Source: JAXGPF01 sp964650945
GTDB taxonomy: Bacteria > Verrucomicrobiota > Kiritimatiellia > JAAZAB01
Reading direction: 5' to 3'
Assembly: GCA_964650945.1 (NCBI GenBank)
Contig: CAZYXU010000057.1
Coordinates: 1-19,958 of the forward strand
Length of the DNA stretch: 19,958 bases
The translations under genes were made by a program, and so were the position numbers. Position 1 is the first letter of the stretch, and every line of letters starts with the position of its first letter. A model generated the notes under the pieces. It searched no databases and was not told the origin of the DNA. It was given only the letters and a program-made list of their open reading frames with translations. Below, in pieces: positions 8,354 to 15,208 of this stretch.

Positions 8354-10363
8354 TCAGGCAGGACGTATGACCAGGAAACGCACTTGGTACGGGTAAATTT
8401 TCGCGGCGCCGCGGATTGTGACCACCAAGCGCCCGCGGCGCCGGCGCAGATCGCGCCCCGCGATTTCAAAGTAACGGCCGTCATCGGCGATCCACCCCGC
8501 CTGGCACCGGCGCCATGACAAGGGCGCCGCCAGTTCGACCCCAATGCCGTCCGCGCAGCCGGTGGAAACATTGATCAACCCCAGCACCCGCGTCCGCTCA
8601 TCCGCGTCCGCCAATAGCACCGGGCAAACATCCGGCGCGCCGCGGACCGCCGCCGGCAGCACGCCGCCGTACAACCATTGGAAGATTCCCTGCAATTGCA
8701 CCTGCCGGACTTCATTCAACCAGAACCCGTTCTCGCCCAGCGGGGCGGCGCAGACCACGTAACGCCGGGGGCGCCGTTCCAGGGCCAGCATGCCGCAAGC
8801 GCCCGGCCGGCCGGCCAGTGTGATGAAACGCGTCAGCGGCCGCCAAGGCCCGCGCGCCCCGGCCGCGAAGCACGCGACTTGTCCGGTCCGGCGCGGAACC
8901 ACACCGCCGGCGGCCGCGGCGTTGCGGGCGTCCGCAAGCACCATTTCGCGCATGCAATCCGTCGGCTCCACCTGCCCGCGGAGGCGTAATCCCGCCAATT
9001 GCGGCAGATTCAGCTTCAGCGCCTGTTCCAAAGCCTGGGAATCCATGAACACATTTTGACGCTCAAAAATGCCCAAGGCCTGCTCCCGCGACATGGGGAA
9101 ACTGTCCTTATTCAACATCGCCACGGGGCTGGCGGCAAACGTCCAGGGCAGCCCCAGCCGCCAGAGCACTTGGGGCGCCGGGCCCAGGTACATCCGGACA
9201 TCCTGGGCGCGTTGCCGGCGCAACTGCGCCGCCTTGGGGCTGTAAACCACCTGGATGCCGGTCATCCGGGCCGGCTGGGGAATGGTTTGCAGGATGCGGT
9301 TGAAGATTTTATTCTTGCGCGCCATGATTCCGGCAAAGGGATGGTTGGCGGTGACGGTATGATTTGCGCCAAACGGCCAGAGATTGATTTTGCGCAGGCC
9401 GCACGCCAGGTTGGCCTTGATCTGGAAATCGAAACCGAATTCCGCCGACTTGTTGAACAGGGAATGCGGGTAAAAATCGACTTCCGCCTGGATTTCGGCA
9501 TCGGGCGGCATGCAGTGCGTCTGGTAAACCGTTTCGGTCAACCCCTGGATCAGCGACAGGCGGTTGACATCGGCGTAACACCCCTGCCCCGGCCGCACCA
9601 GCGGCGGGTGATCGCCGGCGAAGGCTTCCACCAGCTCCCGGACATCCCGGCCTTCGAGGGAGGAAATCTCCACGCAAGTCAGCATCAGCCCCAGCCGGAT
9701 ACGCGGATTGACTTGATGCACGGTTGCGCGCAGGTCCCGCGCCAATTCCACCAGCAGCCGCCGTTTAAATTCCATCCAGTCGTTTTTGACCTGGCTGGCA
9801 TCCGGGCTGGCGAGAATCTCCGCGAGCGCTGTCCGGCTCAGGCGCTGCCCGTAGCGCCGGCGGAATTCGCCGAGGTGCAGCGGGCAGAAACAGGTCGGCC
9901 CCATGCCCGCAATGTATTCATAGCGGAAATCGTCGTCAACGAACATGAGGGCGGGCCCGGTCCGGGCCAGCGCGGCGTAATAATCCTTGATGTAATCCAG
10001 GTAAACATGGTCCAGCGGACAGGGCTGAATCGCCTGCGCCTTGCCGGACATATCCACCCGCGGCTGCTTGAATCCGATGAAATCCCGCCGGGTGGCGGAG
10101 GTCGCCATGAAAGTGCGCACTACGCAGTAGCCGGCGCGGATGCCGGCCGCCGTCAGGCCGCGGATGATCGGCGCCAGCCGGCGGCAGCGCGGCGGGATGG
10201 CGGCGCGCGGCGGGAAGACCGAGAGGTCACGCTTTAGATTCACCGGCACCAACTGGACTTCGCGGATGCCGGCCCGGCGGCAAAATTTAATCATTTCCCG
10301 CAGCTTGGCCGGCGTCTCGAAATGTTCATAACCGATCCGCAACGCATACTCGATGTGTTTCAT
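8354..10363 (-). CDS. putative TIM-barrel, glycoside hydrolase-like protein
   Basis: This 669-residue protein is not a family I can name with certainty. Its N-terminal part reads like a (beta/alpha)8 barrel. It begins with repeated strand-helix units (AGIREVQLVPV, AGIRAGYCVVR), then CPLDHVYLDYIKDYYAALA, then a strand ending in the acidic triplet D143-D145 (LMFVDDDFRYEY), followed by CFCPLHLGEFRRRYG (C158, C160). This order recalls uncharacterised glycosidase-like proteins related to GH42-type families, where an acidic residue follows a barrel strand. The C-terminal third is beta-rich and could be an accessory domain. There is no signal peptide, so it is probably cytoplasmic. It precedes the amidohydrolase gene by 45 bases, suggesting joint use in degrading a sugar-derived compound. 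The catalytic role is inference. The start at 10363 has only a GAGG about 10 bases upstream, which lies in a small hairpin. Confidence 0.6.
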   Translation of the reverse strand: MKHIEYALRIGYEHFETPAKLREMIKFCRRAGIREVQLVPVNLKRDLSVFPPRAAIPPRCRRLAPIIRGLTAAGIRAGYCVVRTFMATSATRRDFIGFKQPRVDMSGKAQAIQPCPLDHVYLDYIKDYYAALARTGPALMFVDDDFRYEYIAGMGPTCFCPLHLGEFRRRYGQRLSRTALAEILASPDASQVKNDWMEFKRRLLVELARDLRATVHQVNPRIRLGLMLTCVEISSLEGRDVRELVEAFAGDHPPLVRPGQGCYADVNRLSLIQGLTETVYQTHCMPPDAEIQAEVDFYPHSLFNKSAEFGFDFQIKANLACGLRKINLWPFGANHTVTANHPFAGIMARKNKIFNRILQTIPQPARMTGIQVVYSPKAAQLRRQRAQDVRMYLGPAPQVLWRLGLPWTFAASPVAMLNKDSFPMSREQALGIFERQNVFMDSQALEQALKLNLPQLAGLRLRGQVEPTDCMREMVLADARNAAAAGGVVPRRTGQVACFAAGARGPWRPLTRFITLAGRPGACGMLALERRPRRYVVCAAPLGENGFWLNEVRQVQLQGIFQWLYGGVLPAAVRGAPDVCPVLLADADERTRVLGLINVSTGCADGIGVELAAPLSWRRCQAGWIADDGRYFEIAGRDLRRRRGRLVVTIRGAAKIYPYQVRFLVIRPA

Positions 10364-10373
10364 GTTTTTATAA

Positions 10374-10384
10374 CCTCGTTGAGG
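10374..10384 (-). repeat. small inverted repeat holding the only SD-like element of the TIM-barrel gene
   Basis: On the minus strand CCTC-AAC-GAGG forms a 4-bp stem with a 3-base loop. The 3' arm, GAGG, is the only Shine-Dalgarno-like element before the ATG at 10363, 10 bases away. The stem is weak, so an effect on translation is only possible. Confidence 0.3.
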
Positions 10385-10390
10385 AGCCGA

Positions 10391-10409
10391 CCGTGCGCCA
10401 GGCGCACGG
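10391..10409. repeat. 19-base near-perfect palindrome between rnc and the TIM-barrel gene
   Basis: CCGTGCGCC and GGCGCACGG are exact reverse complements around a single central A; as RNA this gives an 8-bp stem with a 3-base loop. It lies in the 87-base gap between rnc and the downstream TIM-barrel gene. No T-run follows in either direction. It could be an operator, an RNA processing site or a weak transcription pause. Confidence 0.45.
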
Positions 10410-10450
10410 GTGACGGACCATCCAAAACATTTTGATTGCGGGGCGACGGC

Positions 10451-11185
10451 CTAGCGATCATCGCTTCCATGGCGCGGATGCCCGTCCAAGTCGGCGAGCA
10501 GGCGCGCGGCGGCATGGCGTTCCGCCTCGCGCTTGTTGGGTCCCTCGCCGATGGCCGAGGCATGCCGGCCGATGGATGCGCGCACGCGAAACTGGATGGC
10601 ATGTGACGGTCCATGGCGGTCAACCACCTCGTATTTCGGCCCGGTTTTCCAGCGTTTCTGCGCCAGCGCCTGCAACTGGCCTTTGGGATTATCCGCCCAG
10701 AAGTCGTGGGGATCGATGGAAATGGCCGGCAGCACCACCTTTTTAAAAATGCGCGCGACCGCCTTCAGTCCGCCGTCCAGGTAGGCCGCGCCCAGGATGG
10801 CCTCCATGGCGTCCAGCACATTGGAATCACGCCGGTGGCCGCCCGACATGCGCTCTCCCTTGCCCAGCAACAGGAACTCGCCCAGGCCGATGGCGTGCCC
10901 GACCTGCGCCAGGGCCTCGCCGCTGGTATAGCGGCTGCGCAGCGTGGTCAGGGCGCCTTCCTGTAAATCGGGATACTTTTCGAAAAGGAAATGGCCGACC
11001 ACCAGGCCCAGGGCCGCGTCGCCGAGGTATTCCAGGCGCTGATTGTCATCCTGGACCTCATCCGTTTCAAAACGGTAGGATGGATGCGAGAGGGCCGTCA
11101 CCAGCCGGCGGCGGCGGCGGAAGGCATAGCCCAGTTTCTTTTCCAGTTGCCGGTAGGGATTTTTGCCGATTTTAAAAATATTCAT
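10451..11185 (-). CDS. rnc: ribonuclease III
   Basis: RNase III cleaves double-stranded RNA and matures rRNA precursors and some mRNAs. The 244-residue protein has the family's usual length. The nuclease domain (about 10-155) carries the signature RLEYLGDAAL with E52 and D56, and the second acidic pair D125 and E128 in DAMEAILGAAYLDGG. The C-terminal double-stranded RNA-binding domain (about 165-235) starts at NPKGQLQALAQ and ends with KREAERHAAARLLADL. Its ATG overlaps the stop codon of the upstream recombinase gene (ATGA), so the two are probably translated together. All expected catalytic residues are present. After its stop there is an 87-base gap with palindromes before the TIM-barrel gene. 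Confidence 0.96.
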   Translation of the reverse strand: MNIFKIGKNPYRQLEKKLGYAFRRRRRLVTALSHPSYRFETDEVQDDNQRLEYLGDAALGLVVGHFLFEKYPDLQEGALTTLRSRYTSGEALAQVGHAIGLGEFLLLGKGERMSGGHRRDSNVLDAMEAILGAAYLDGGLKAVARIFKKVVLPAISIDPHDFWADNPKGQLQALAQKRWKTGPKYEVVDRHGPSHAIQFRVRASIGRHASAIGEGPNKREAERHAAARLLADLDGHPRHGSDDR

Positions 11186-12069
11186 GCGCGCGGATGGAAT
11201 TTAGTGTGCAGGCTTTTCAGCCGGGATTGATCCATGTGAGTGTAAACCTGGGTGGTGGCGATATCGGCATGCCCGAGCATCTCCTGGATGATGCGCAAGG
11301 GCGCCCCGTTGTACAGCAGGTGCGTGGCAAAAGAATGCCGCAGGGTATGCGGGGAAATGTTTTTTTCGATGCCGGCCTTGCGGGCGTAATCCTTCACCAG
11401 GCGCCAGACGGTCTTGCGGCTCAGGGCCGCGCCGCGGCGCGAAACGAAAACCTCGCGGGCCGACCGCTCTCCCAGCAGGCGGGGACGGGCTTCCGCCAGG
11501 TAGGCGCGCAACAGGCGCGCGCAATTGTCCGAAAATGGCACCAGCCGCTCCTTTTGACCCTTGCCCAGGCACCTTAAAAATCCGGCGTCGAAATGCAGGT
11601 CGTCCAGCCGCAGCCGGCAAATTTCCGACACCCGCAAACCGGTGGCGTACAATGTTTCCAGGATAACGCGGTCCCGCTGCCGGCAGGGGGCGCCGCCCGC
11701 TGGCGCCCGCAGCAATTGTTCGACCTCCCGCAGCGAGAGGCTGGTCGGCAGCACCTTCCAAAGCCGGGGCGAATCCATCGCTTCGACCACATCGCGCGCC
11801 AGCAGCCCTTCCGCGTGCAGGAAGCGGAACCAGATGCGGATGCTGACAAATTCCCGCGAGATGGAATTCAGCCCCAGTCCGCGCTCGCGTTCCGCCATTA
11901 GAAATTCCAGGATCACCGGCCGCGTCACGCTGTTCAGCACCGCCAGCCGGCGCCGTTCCAGAAAACGCGTGAACTTTTGCAGGTCGGCGGCGTAAGCCGC
12001 GCGGGTATTCGGGCTCAACCCGCGCTCCAGGCTGACATAATCCAAAAACTGCTCGATCAAGGTCTGCAT
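11182..12069 (-). CDS. site-specific tyrosine recombinase XerC/XerD
   Basis: The protein resolves chromosome dimers at dif with a partner recombinase, acting at the septum with FtsK. It has 295 residues, the standard Xer length. The N-terminal SAM-like DNA-binding domain (about 1-95) is followed by the catalytic domain with the complete set R146 (ATGLRVSEI), K170 (GKGQKERLVPF), H241 and R244 (SPHTLRHSFATHLL), H267 (LGHADIATTQ) and nucleophile Y276 (VYTHM). It resembles XerD somewhat more than XerC, but I cannot decide from the sequence alone. No integrase-like extras, attachment sites or phage genes surround it, so a housekeeping role is most likely. It is coupled to rnc by an ATGA overlap and starts 18 bases after the lipoprotein stop, with no good ribosome binding site. 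Confidence 0.94.
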   Translation of the reverse strand: MQTLIEQFLDYVSLERGLSPNTRAAYAADLQKFTRFLERRRLAVLNSVTRPVILEFLMAERERGLGLNSISREFVSIRIWFRFLHAEGLLARDVVEAMDSPRLWKVLPTSLSLREVEQLLRAPAGGAPCRQRDRVILETLYATGLRVSEICRLRLDDLHFDAGFLRCLGKGQKERLVPFSDNCARLLRAYLAEARPRLLGERSAREVFVSRRGAALSRKTVWRLVKDYARKAGIEKNISPHTLRHSFATHLLYNGAPLRIIQEMLGHADIATTQVYTHMDQSRLKSLHTKFHPRA

Positions 12070-12087
12070 GCGATGGGCAAGGACATT

Positions 12088-12435
12088 TCAGCGGGCGTCC
12101 GGCGGCAAAGCGGCCGCCGCGTTGGTATTGGCGGGGATGTCGTTGGCGTCAAACCCCGCATTGGCGATGATGAACTCGACGTTTTTGATGGCAATGACCA
12201 TGGAATTATAGGTGACGCGCACCTCGCGGGCGGCCACATCCGGCTGGACGGTCTTGATGCCCGGATAACGGATGAAGGCGTCCTGGATGATCCGCGCGCA
12301 TTCCTGGTTTTTCAAGCCGGGCACCTTCACCGTCACCGTGCGCATATCCTGTTTGCGGCAGCCGGCCGTCCAGAGACAACCGGCGCCGATCAGGCAGACG
12401 ACGGCCAACTTAACTCCTGCATGCATTCCTCGCAT
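12088..12435 (-). CDS. small lipoprotein with HMA-like (ferredoxin-fold) domain lacking CxxC
   Basis: The start at 12435 is chosen because AAGGAG stands 7 bases upstream; the longer reading from 12513 has no such site and an implausible N-terminus. The 115-residue product opens with a signal peptide: basic start, hydrophobic run VKLAVVCLIGAGCLW, and lipobox TAGC, whose Cys would be lipidated, so it should be membrane-anchored and face the periplasm. The mature part reads RTVTVKVPGLKNQECARIIQDAF, then ...GIKTVQPDVAAREVRVTYN, then ...VEFIIANAGFDANDIPAN, which matches the beta-alpha-beta-beta-alpha-beta pattern of heavy-metal-associated (HMA) domains. The usual CxxC metal site is replaced by a single Cys in NQECAR. 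Metal binding is thus doubtful. It may be a membrane-anchored adaptor or a one-Cys metal binder. The fold is inferred from pattern only. Confidence 0.65.
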   Translation of the reverse strand: MRGMHAGVKLAVVCLIGAGCLWTAGCRKQDMRTVTVKVPGLKNQECARIIQDAFIRYPGIKTVQPDVAAREVRVTYNSMVIAIKNVEFIIANAGFDANDIPANTNAAAALPPDAR

Positions 12436-12588
12436 TTTACAGCTCCTTGACAATCCTGAAACACGCGGCAAAATCCGCCGCAGCTCCATTATTCGTAATT
12501 CAGATTTGCGCAACAGGATACACCAATGCCGGCGCTTTCGGCAAGGTTTTTCCTGCCGCCTTGAGCAACCGCGTCGCCGGGCCGGAAA
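12436..12588 (-). other. intergenic region upstream of the lipoprotein gene
   Basis: This 153-base gap is the longest between genes in the minus-strand run. It has a lower GC stretch around 12488-12520 (on the minus strand TTGCGCAAATCTGAATTACGAATAAT), where a promoter could lie, but the spacing of any -35/-10 pair I can find is poor. I see no gene and no clear terminator in it. Confidence 0.35.
12443..12448 (-). promoter_or_regulatory. ribosome binding site of the lipoprotein gene
   Basis: AAGGAG on the minus strand, 7 bases before the ATG at 12435. It decides the start of the lipoprotein in favour of the signal-peptide reading. Confidence 0.75.
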
Positions 12589-13539
12589 TCACGGGGCGGA
12601 TGCAGGCGCGGCCGCGGGATCCGGCGGCGGCGCCGGATCACGCAACGGTTCAAAGAGCCAGCGTTTATTGAACCAGAACCATTGCTCGGGCGCATCGCGC
12701 ACACAGCGGTCGAACACATCAAACACCGCCTGCGTCATCCGCAAGGCGTCGGTTTGTTTATCCCGCGCGGGGTCCGGACGCACCGGGTCAAACACGCGGT
12801 AGCGATGCCGGCCCCAGCCGATGCGGGTGATCACGCAGGGAAAGATCGGCGCATTGGTCTGGCGGGCGATGAACCCCATGCCGCCGGCCACGTTGGCGGT
12901 TTTGCCAAGGAAACGCACCGCGAGGGCCGGGATGGGCGAACGCACATCCGGGAGAATGGCCAGCACTTTGCCGTCACGGATGCGGCGGATGATGCCCTTG
13001 GCCACGTGGGCGTCGCGCAGGATGGTTTCAAACCCGGTTTGCGCCCGCAGCCGGTTCATATAATCGTCCGCCAACAGGTTTTTTTGGCGGGCGGCGATGG
13101 AAAACAGCGGCAGCTTGTAAGCCAGGCAGGCCAGCGCCGCCATTTCCCAGGCGCCCATGTGGATGGTGGCAATAATGGCGCCCTGACCGGTCTGCGCGTG
13201 TTCCCGCAGTTTGGAGACGCCTTCATCCTTGACCACGGATAGGATCCACTCCGGTCGCATCACGGGGATGCGCATCAGGTCAACGCAACTGAAAACGAAA
13301 TTCCGCCACGACCGCCAGGCGATGCTGCGGACATGGCGGGGCGCCAACGCGGGGCCGAAGATTTCGCGGATGCGCATTTCCGCGGTTTTTACCCGGAAGC
13401 GCCCCGGATAGAAAGCCAGCCATGCCATCAGCCAGCCCAGCGCCAGCGCGCCATGGTACGGCAGCATCCCCACCAGCGCGCTGACACCGCGCAAGGCGAG
13501 GTATTCAAAATAATGCTTGGGTTTATGGCGCAGGTTCAT
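12589..13539 (-). CDS. lysophospholipid acyltransferase, LpxL/HtrB family
   Basis: Members transfer a fatty acyl chain to lipid A precursors or phosphatidylinositol mannosides at the inner face of the cytoplasmic membrane. The 316-residue protein has an N-terminal hydrophobic anchor (about 18-45, ALALGWLMAWLAFYPG) and the catalytic HX4E motif at H127-E132 (HMGAWE), followed by the RQKNLLADDYMNRLR and ILPDVRSP regions typical of the family. In a diderm this most likely makes the secondary acyl chain of lipid A; the acyl donor cannot be told. The C-terminus carries an unusual Pro/Ala-rich tail. The start overlaps the DUF362 gene by 17 bases and so depends on its translation. The 153-base gap after it separates it from the lipoprotein gene. 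Confidence 0.88.
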   Translation of the reverse strand: MNLRHKPKHYFEYLALRGVSALVGMLPYHGALALGWLMAWLAFYPGRFRVKTAEMRIREIFGPALAPRHVRSIAWRSWRNFVFSCVDLMRIPVMRPEWILSVVKDEGVSKLREHAQTGQGAIIATIHMGAWEMAALACLAYKLPLFSIAARQKNLLADDYMNRLRAQTGFETILRDAHVAKGIIRRIRDGKVLAILPDVRSPIPALAVRFLGKTANVAGGMGFIARQTNAPIFPCVITRIGWGRHRYRVFDPVRPDPARDKQTDALRMTQAVFDVFDRCVRDAPEQWFWFNKRWLFEPLRDPAPPPDPAAAPASAP

Positions 13540-14695
13540 TTTTTTCCGCCAGTATTTTTCCCACTACCAGCCGGGCAAACTGCACCGCCCGCAGGAGCCA
13601 GGATTGCCGGATGGCGATGGCATTGACCGGGCAGACCTCGCTGCAACAGCCGCATTCGATGCAGGCGCCCCATTCCAACCGCGGCGGGCCGGCATCCGGC
13701 AAGGCAATTGCCGGCACCGGGCAGGCCGCGACGCAACGTCCGCAGCGGATGCAGCTGGGGCCAAACACCGGCCGGCTCCACAACCAGCGCCGCAATTTGC
13801 GCACCAGGCGCGCGGGGATCAGCCGGCGCACAAACGTCACCGGCAGTTCAAACTCCGGCAGGCGCGTTGCGGCGGTAAAATCCCCTATTATACTGAACGA
13901 TTCGGGCGCGTCCATGGAATTCTGAGCCACGAGCGGCGTGGTGAGATACGGCAAATCGGCGGGGCGTATGCGCAAGAGCCGGCAAACGGCGAGTTCGAGC
14001 GCCACGCCATCATCGGCGGCGGCCAGAAAACCAAGCCGCACGGGCCGGCCGGCGGCCGGCCCGTTGCCATCCATGGCGAGCACTGCGTCGCAGACCGTCA
14101 AGCCGGGCCGCACCAGGCTGTAAAGGTGTGCCAGGAATCCGCCCAGAAGCGCCGGGCTGGGGAAAGCCCGGTGGAGAGCGGTTTTCTGGGCGCCGGGGAT
14201 GACGCCATAAATATTTTTCACGGCGCCGGTCATGATGGTCAGCAAATGGGTTTTCAATTTCGGCACATTGACGACCAAATCCGCCTCCAGCACCGGCCGG
14301 GCGATGCTGAACGGCACCCCATGGTATTCAAACATCCGGGCGCCGCCCTGCTCCAGGTTCAATAACGGCACATTTTCCTCGGCGCACATCCCGGCGAAGC
14401 CCGTAACGGCCCAGACCCGTTCCATTTTATGGGGGCTGGCCGCGCTGTCGGCCACGACCGGCTGGTGCCCATGCCGGCGCAGGATGCGGATAATGGCCCG
14501 CACTACTTCCGGGTGCGTGGTGGCGGCGGCGGCGGGCGGGCGGTCGGTCAGCAAGTTCGGTTTGATCAACACCTGGAGCGGTTTGCCGCCCCGCAATTGC
14601 GGCGCATCCAGGCAGGCCAGCGCGCGCGTCAAGGCCGCCTCAAGCGCGGCGCACTGGTAATCGGCGCATCTGGCGAAAGCGACTTTCATGGTCAT
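13523..14695 (-). CDS. DUF362 protein with two 4Fe-4S ferredoxin motifs
   Basis: DUF362 proteins are uncharacterised iron-sulphur proteins common in anaerobes. I set the start at 14695, where ATGA overlaps the stop of the DUF6941-like gene, giving 390 residues. A longer reading from 14800 would run back through that gene with a Gly/Arg/Pro-rich leader. The DUF362 core is marked by LIKPNLL, VVADSAASPHK, ADLVVNVPKLKTHLLTIMTG, AVKNIYGVIPGAQKTALHR and CDAVLAMDGNGP. Near the C-terminus come two Cys clusters, CIRCGRCVAACP and CIECGCCSEVCP, each of CX2CX2CX3C type, which bind one 4Fe-4S each. An electron-transfer role is likely but unproven. It lies between the DUF6941-like gene and the acyltransferase, overlapping both. 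Confidence 0.88.
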   Translation of the reverse strand: MTMKVAFARCADYQCAALEAALTRALACLDAPQLRGGKPLQVLIKPNLLTDRPPAAAATTHPEVVRAIIRILRRHGHQPVVADSAASPHKMERVWAVTGFAGMCAEENVPLLNLEQGGARMFEYHGVPFSIARPVLEADLVVNVPKLKTHLLTIMTGAVKNIYGVIPGAQKTALHRAFPSPALLGGFLAHLYSLVRPGLTVCDAVLAMDGNGPAAGRPVRLGFLAAADDGVALELAVCRLLRIRPADLPYLTTPLVAQNSMDAPESFSIIGDFTAATRLPEFELPVTFVRRLIPARLVRKLRRWLWSRPVFGPSCIRCGRCVAACPVPAIALPDAGPPRLEWGACIECGCCSEVCPVNAIAIRQSWLLRAVQFARLVVGKILAEKNEPAP

Positions 14696-15126
14696 GGGGC
14701 GGACGGCGCGGGGGGATTGTGGGGGCCGGCCGGCAGCGCCTGCACCACGCGCAAGGGATAACGCAGCCGGAGTTCGCCTTCCAGCAGGATTTCCACCCAA
14801 TAAGCGCCGGGCTCCGGGAAAACCAGGTTGCCGAAGAATTCAATATTGGTCATCGTGGCCTCGATGCTGTCAAGTTTGATGGGAATGGCGCGGCCGGCGG
14901 TCAGGATCGTCGACTGGTCCGGCTTGACGATCCGCGTCAGTTGATTGAAAACGCCGTCGCCCCCGCACCAGCGGTTGACCACGCAAATCCTGGGAAATTT
15001 GATGGGCAGTTCCGGGCCGGAAATCAGGTCAAACAGCCCGATCAAAATGAACTTGCCGTTGCGCTCCTGGCGCACATCGTCGCAAACCACGCTGAATTGC
15101 AAATCGGGCAGTATTTTTTCTTCCAT
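14692..15126 (-). CDS. small DUF6941-like protein of unknown function
   Basis: The 144-residue protein starts MEEKILPDLQFSVVCDDVRQ and continues NGKFILIGLFDLI, which I associate with the DUF6941 family (conserved CDDVRxE...GKxxLIGxFD pattern). The rest is predicted beta-rich, ending with PGAYWVEILLEGELRLRYPLRV, like a beta-sandwich, and a Pro/Ala-rich tail follows. There is no signal peptide. No catalytic motif is visible and the function is unknown. AAGG stands 6 bases before the ATG. Its stop overlaps the DUF362 start by ATGA. The family name is recalled from pattern, so it is tentative. Confidence 0.7.
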   Translation of the reverse strand: MEEKILPDLQFSVVCDDVRQERNGKFILIGLFDLISGPELPIKFPRICVVNRWCGGDGVFNQLTRIVKPDQSTILTAGRAIPIKLDSIEATMTNIEFFGNLVFPEPGAYWVEILLEGELRLRYPLRVVQALPAGPHNPPAPSAP

Positions 15127-15184
15127 GGCAGGCCTTGATATTTTCCAGGGTTGACGATTGCCGGCCGGCGTGACCCGGCCGCCG

Positions 15185-15208
15185 GCGCCGCCGGACCGCC
15201 GGCGGCGC
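15185..15208 (-). repeat. perfect 10-bp GC inverted repeat abutting the pfkB stop
   Basis: GCGCCGCCGG and CCGGCGGCGC are exact reverse complements around a 4-base loop. On the minus strand the stem begins at the last base of the pfkB stop codon (TAG, 15208-15210). A second, imperfect GC-rich repeat of GCCGG units follows at about 15154-15186. No T-run follows, so it is not a canonical intrinsic terminator. It may act as a 3'-end stabiliser, a terminator lacking a U-tract, or a transcription pause before the DUF6941-like gene. Confidence 0.55.

Noticed and set aside
7268..8518. A 416-codon plus-strand frame opposite the amidohydrolase
   Set aside because: It lies antisense to a protein with clear metal-ligand motifs and runs past both ends of it; composition (Arg/Gln/Pro-rich) is typical of a shadow frame.
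8999..10237. A 412-codon plus-strand frame opposite the TIM-barrel gene
   Set aside because: No recognisable motif, and the minus-strand frame is longer and reads as a folded protein.
11182..12069. Tyrosine recombinase as a sign of an integrated mobile element
   Set aside because: Length and residues fit a housekeeping Xer protein, it is coupled to rnc, and no attachment repeats or phage-type genes are visible.
12272..12802. Plus-strand frame spanning the lipoprotein gap
   Set aside because: It overlaps the lipoprotein and acyltransferase genes antisense and has no ribosome binding site or motif.
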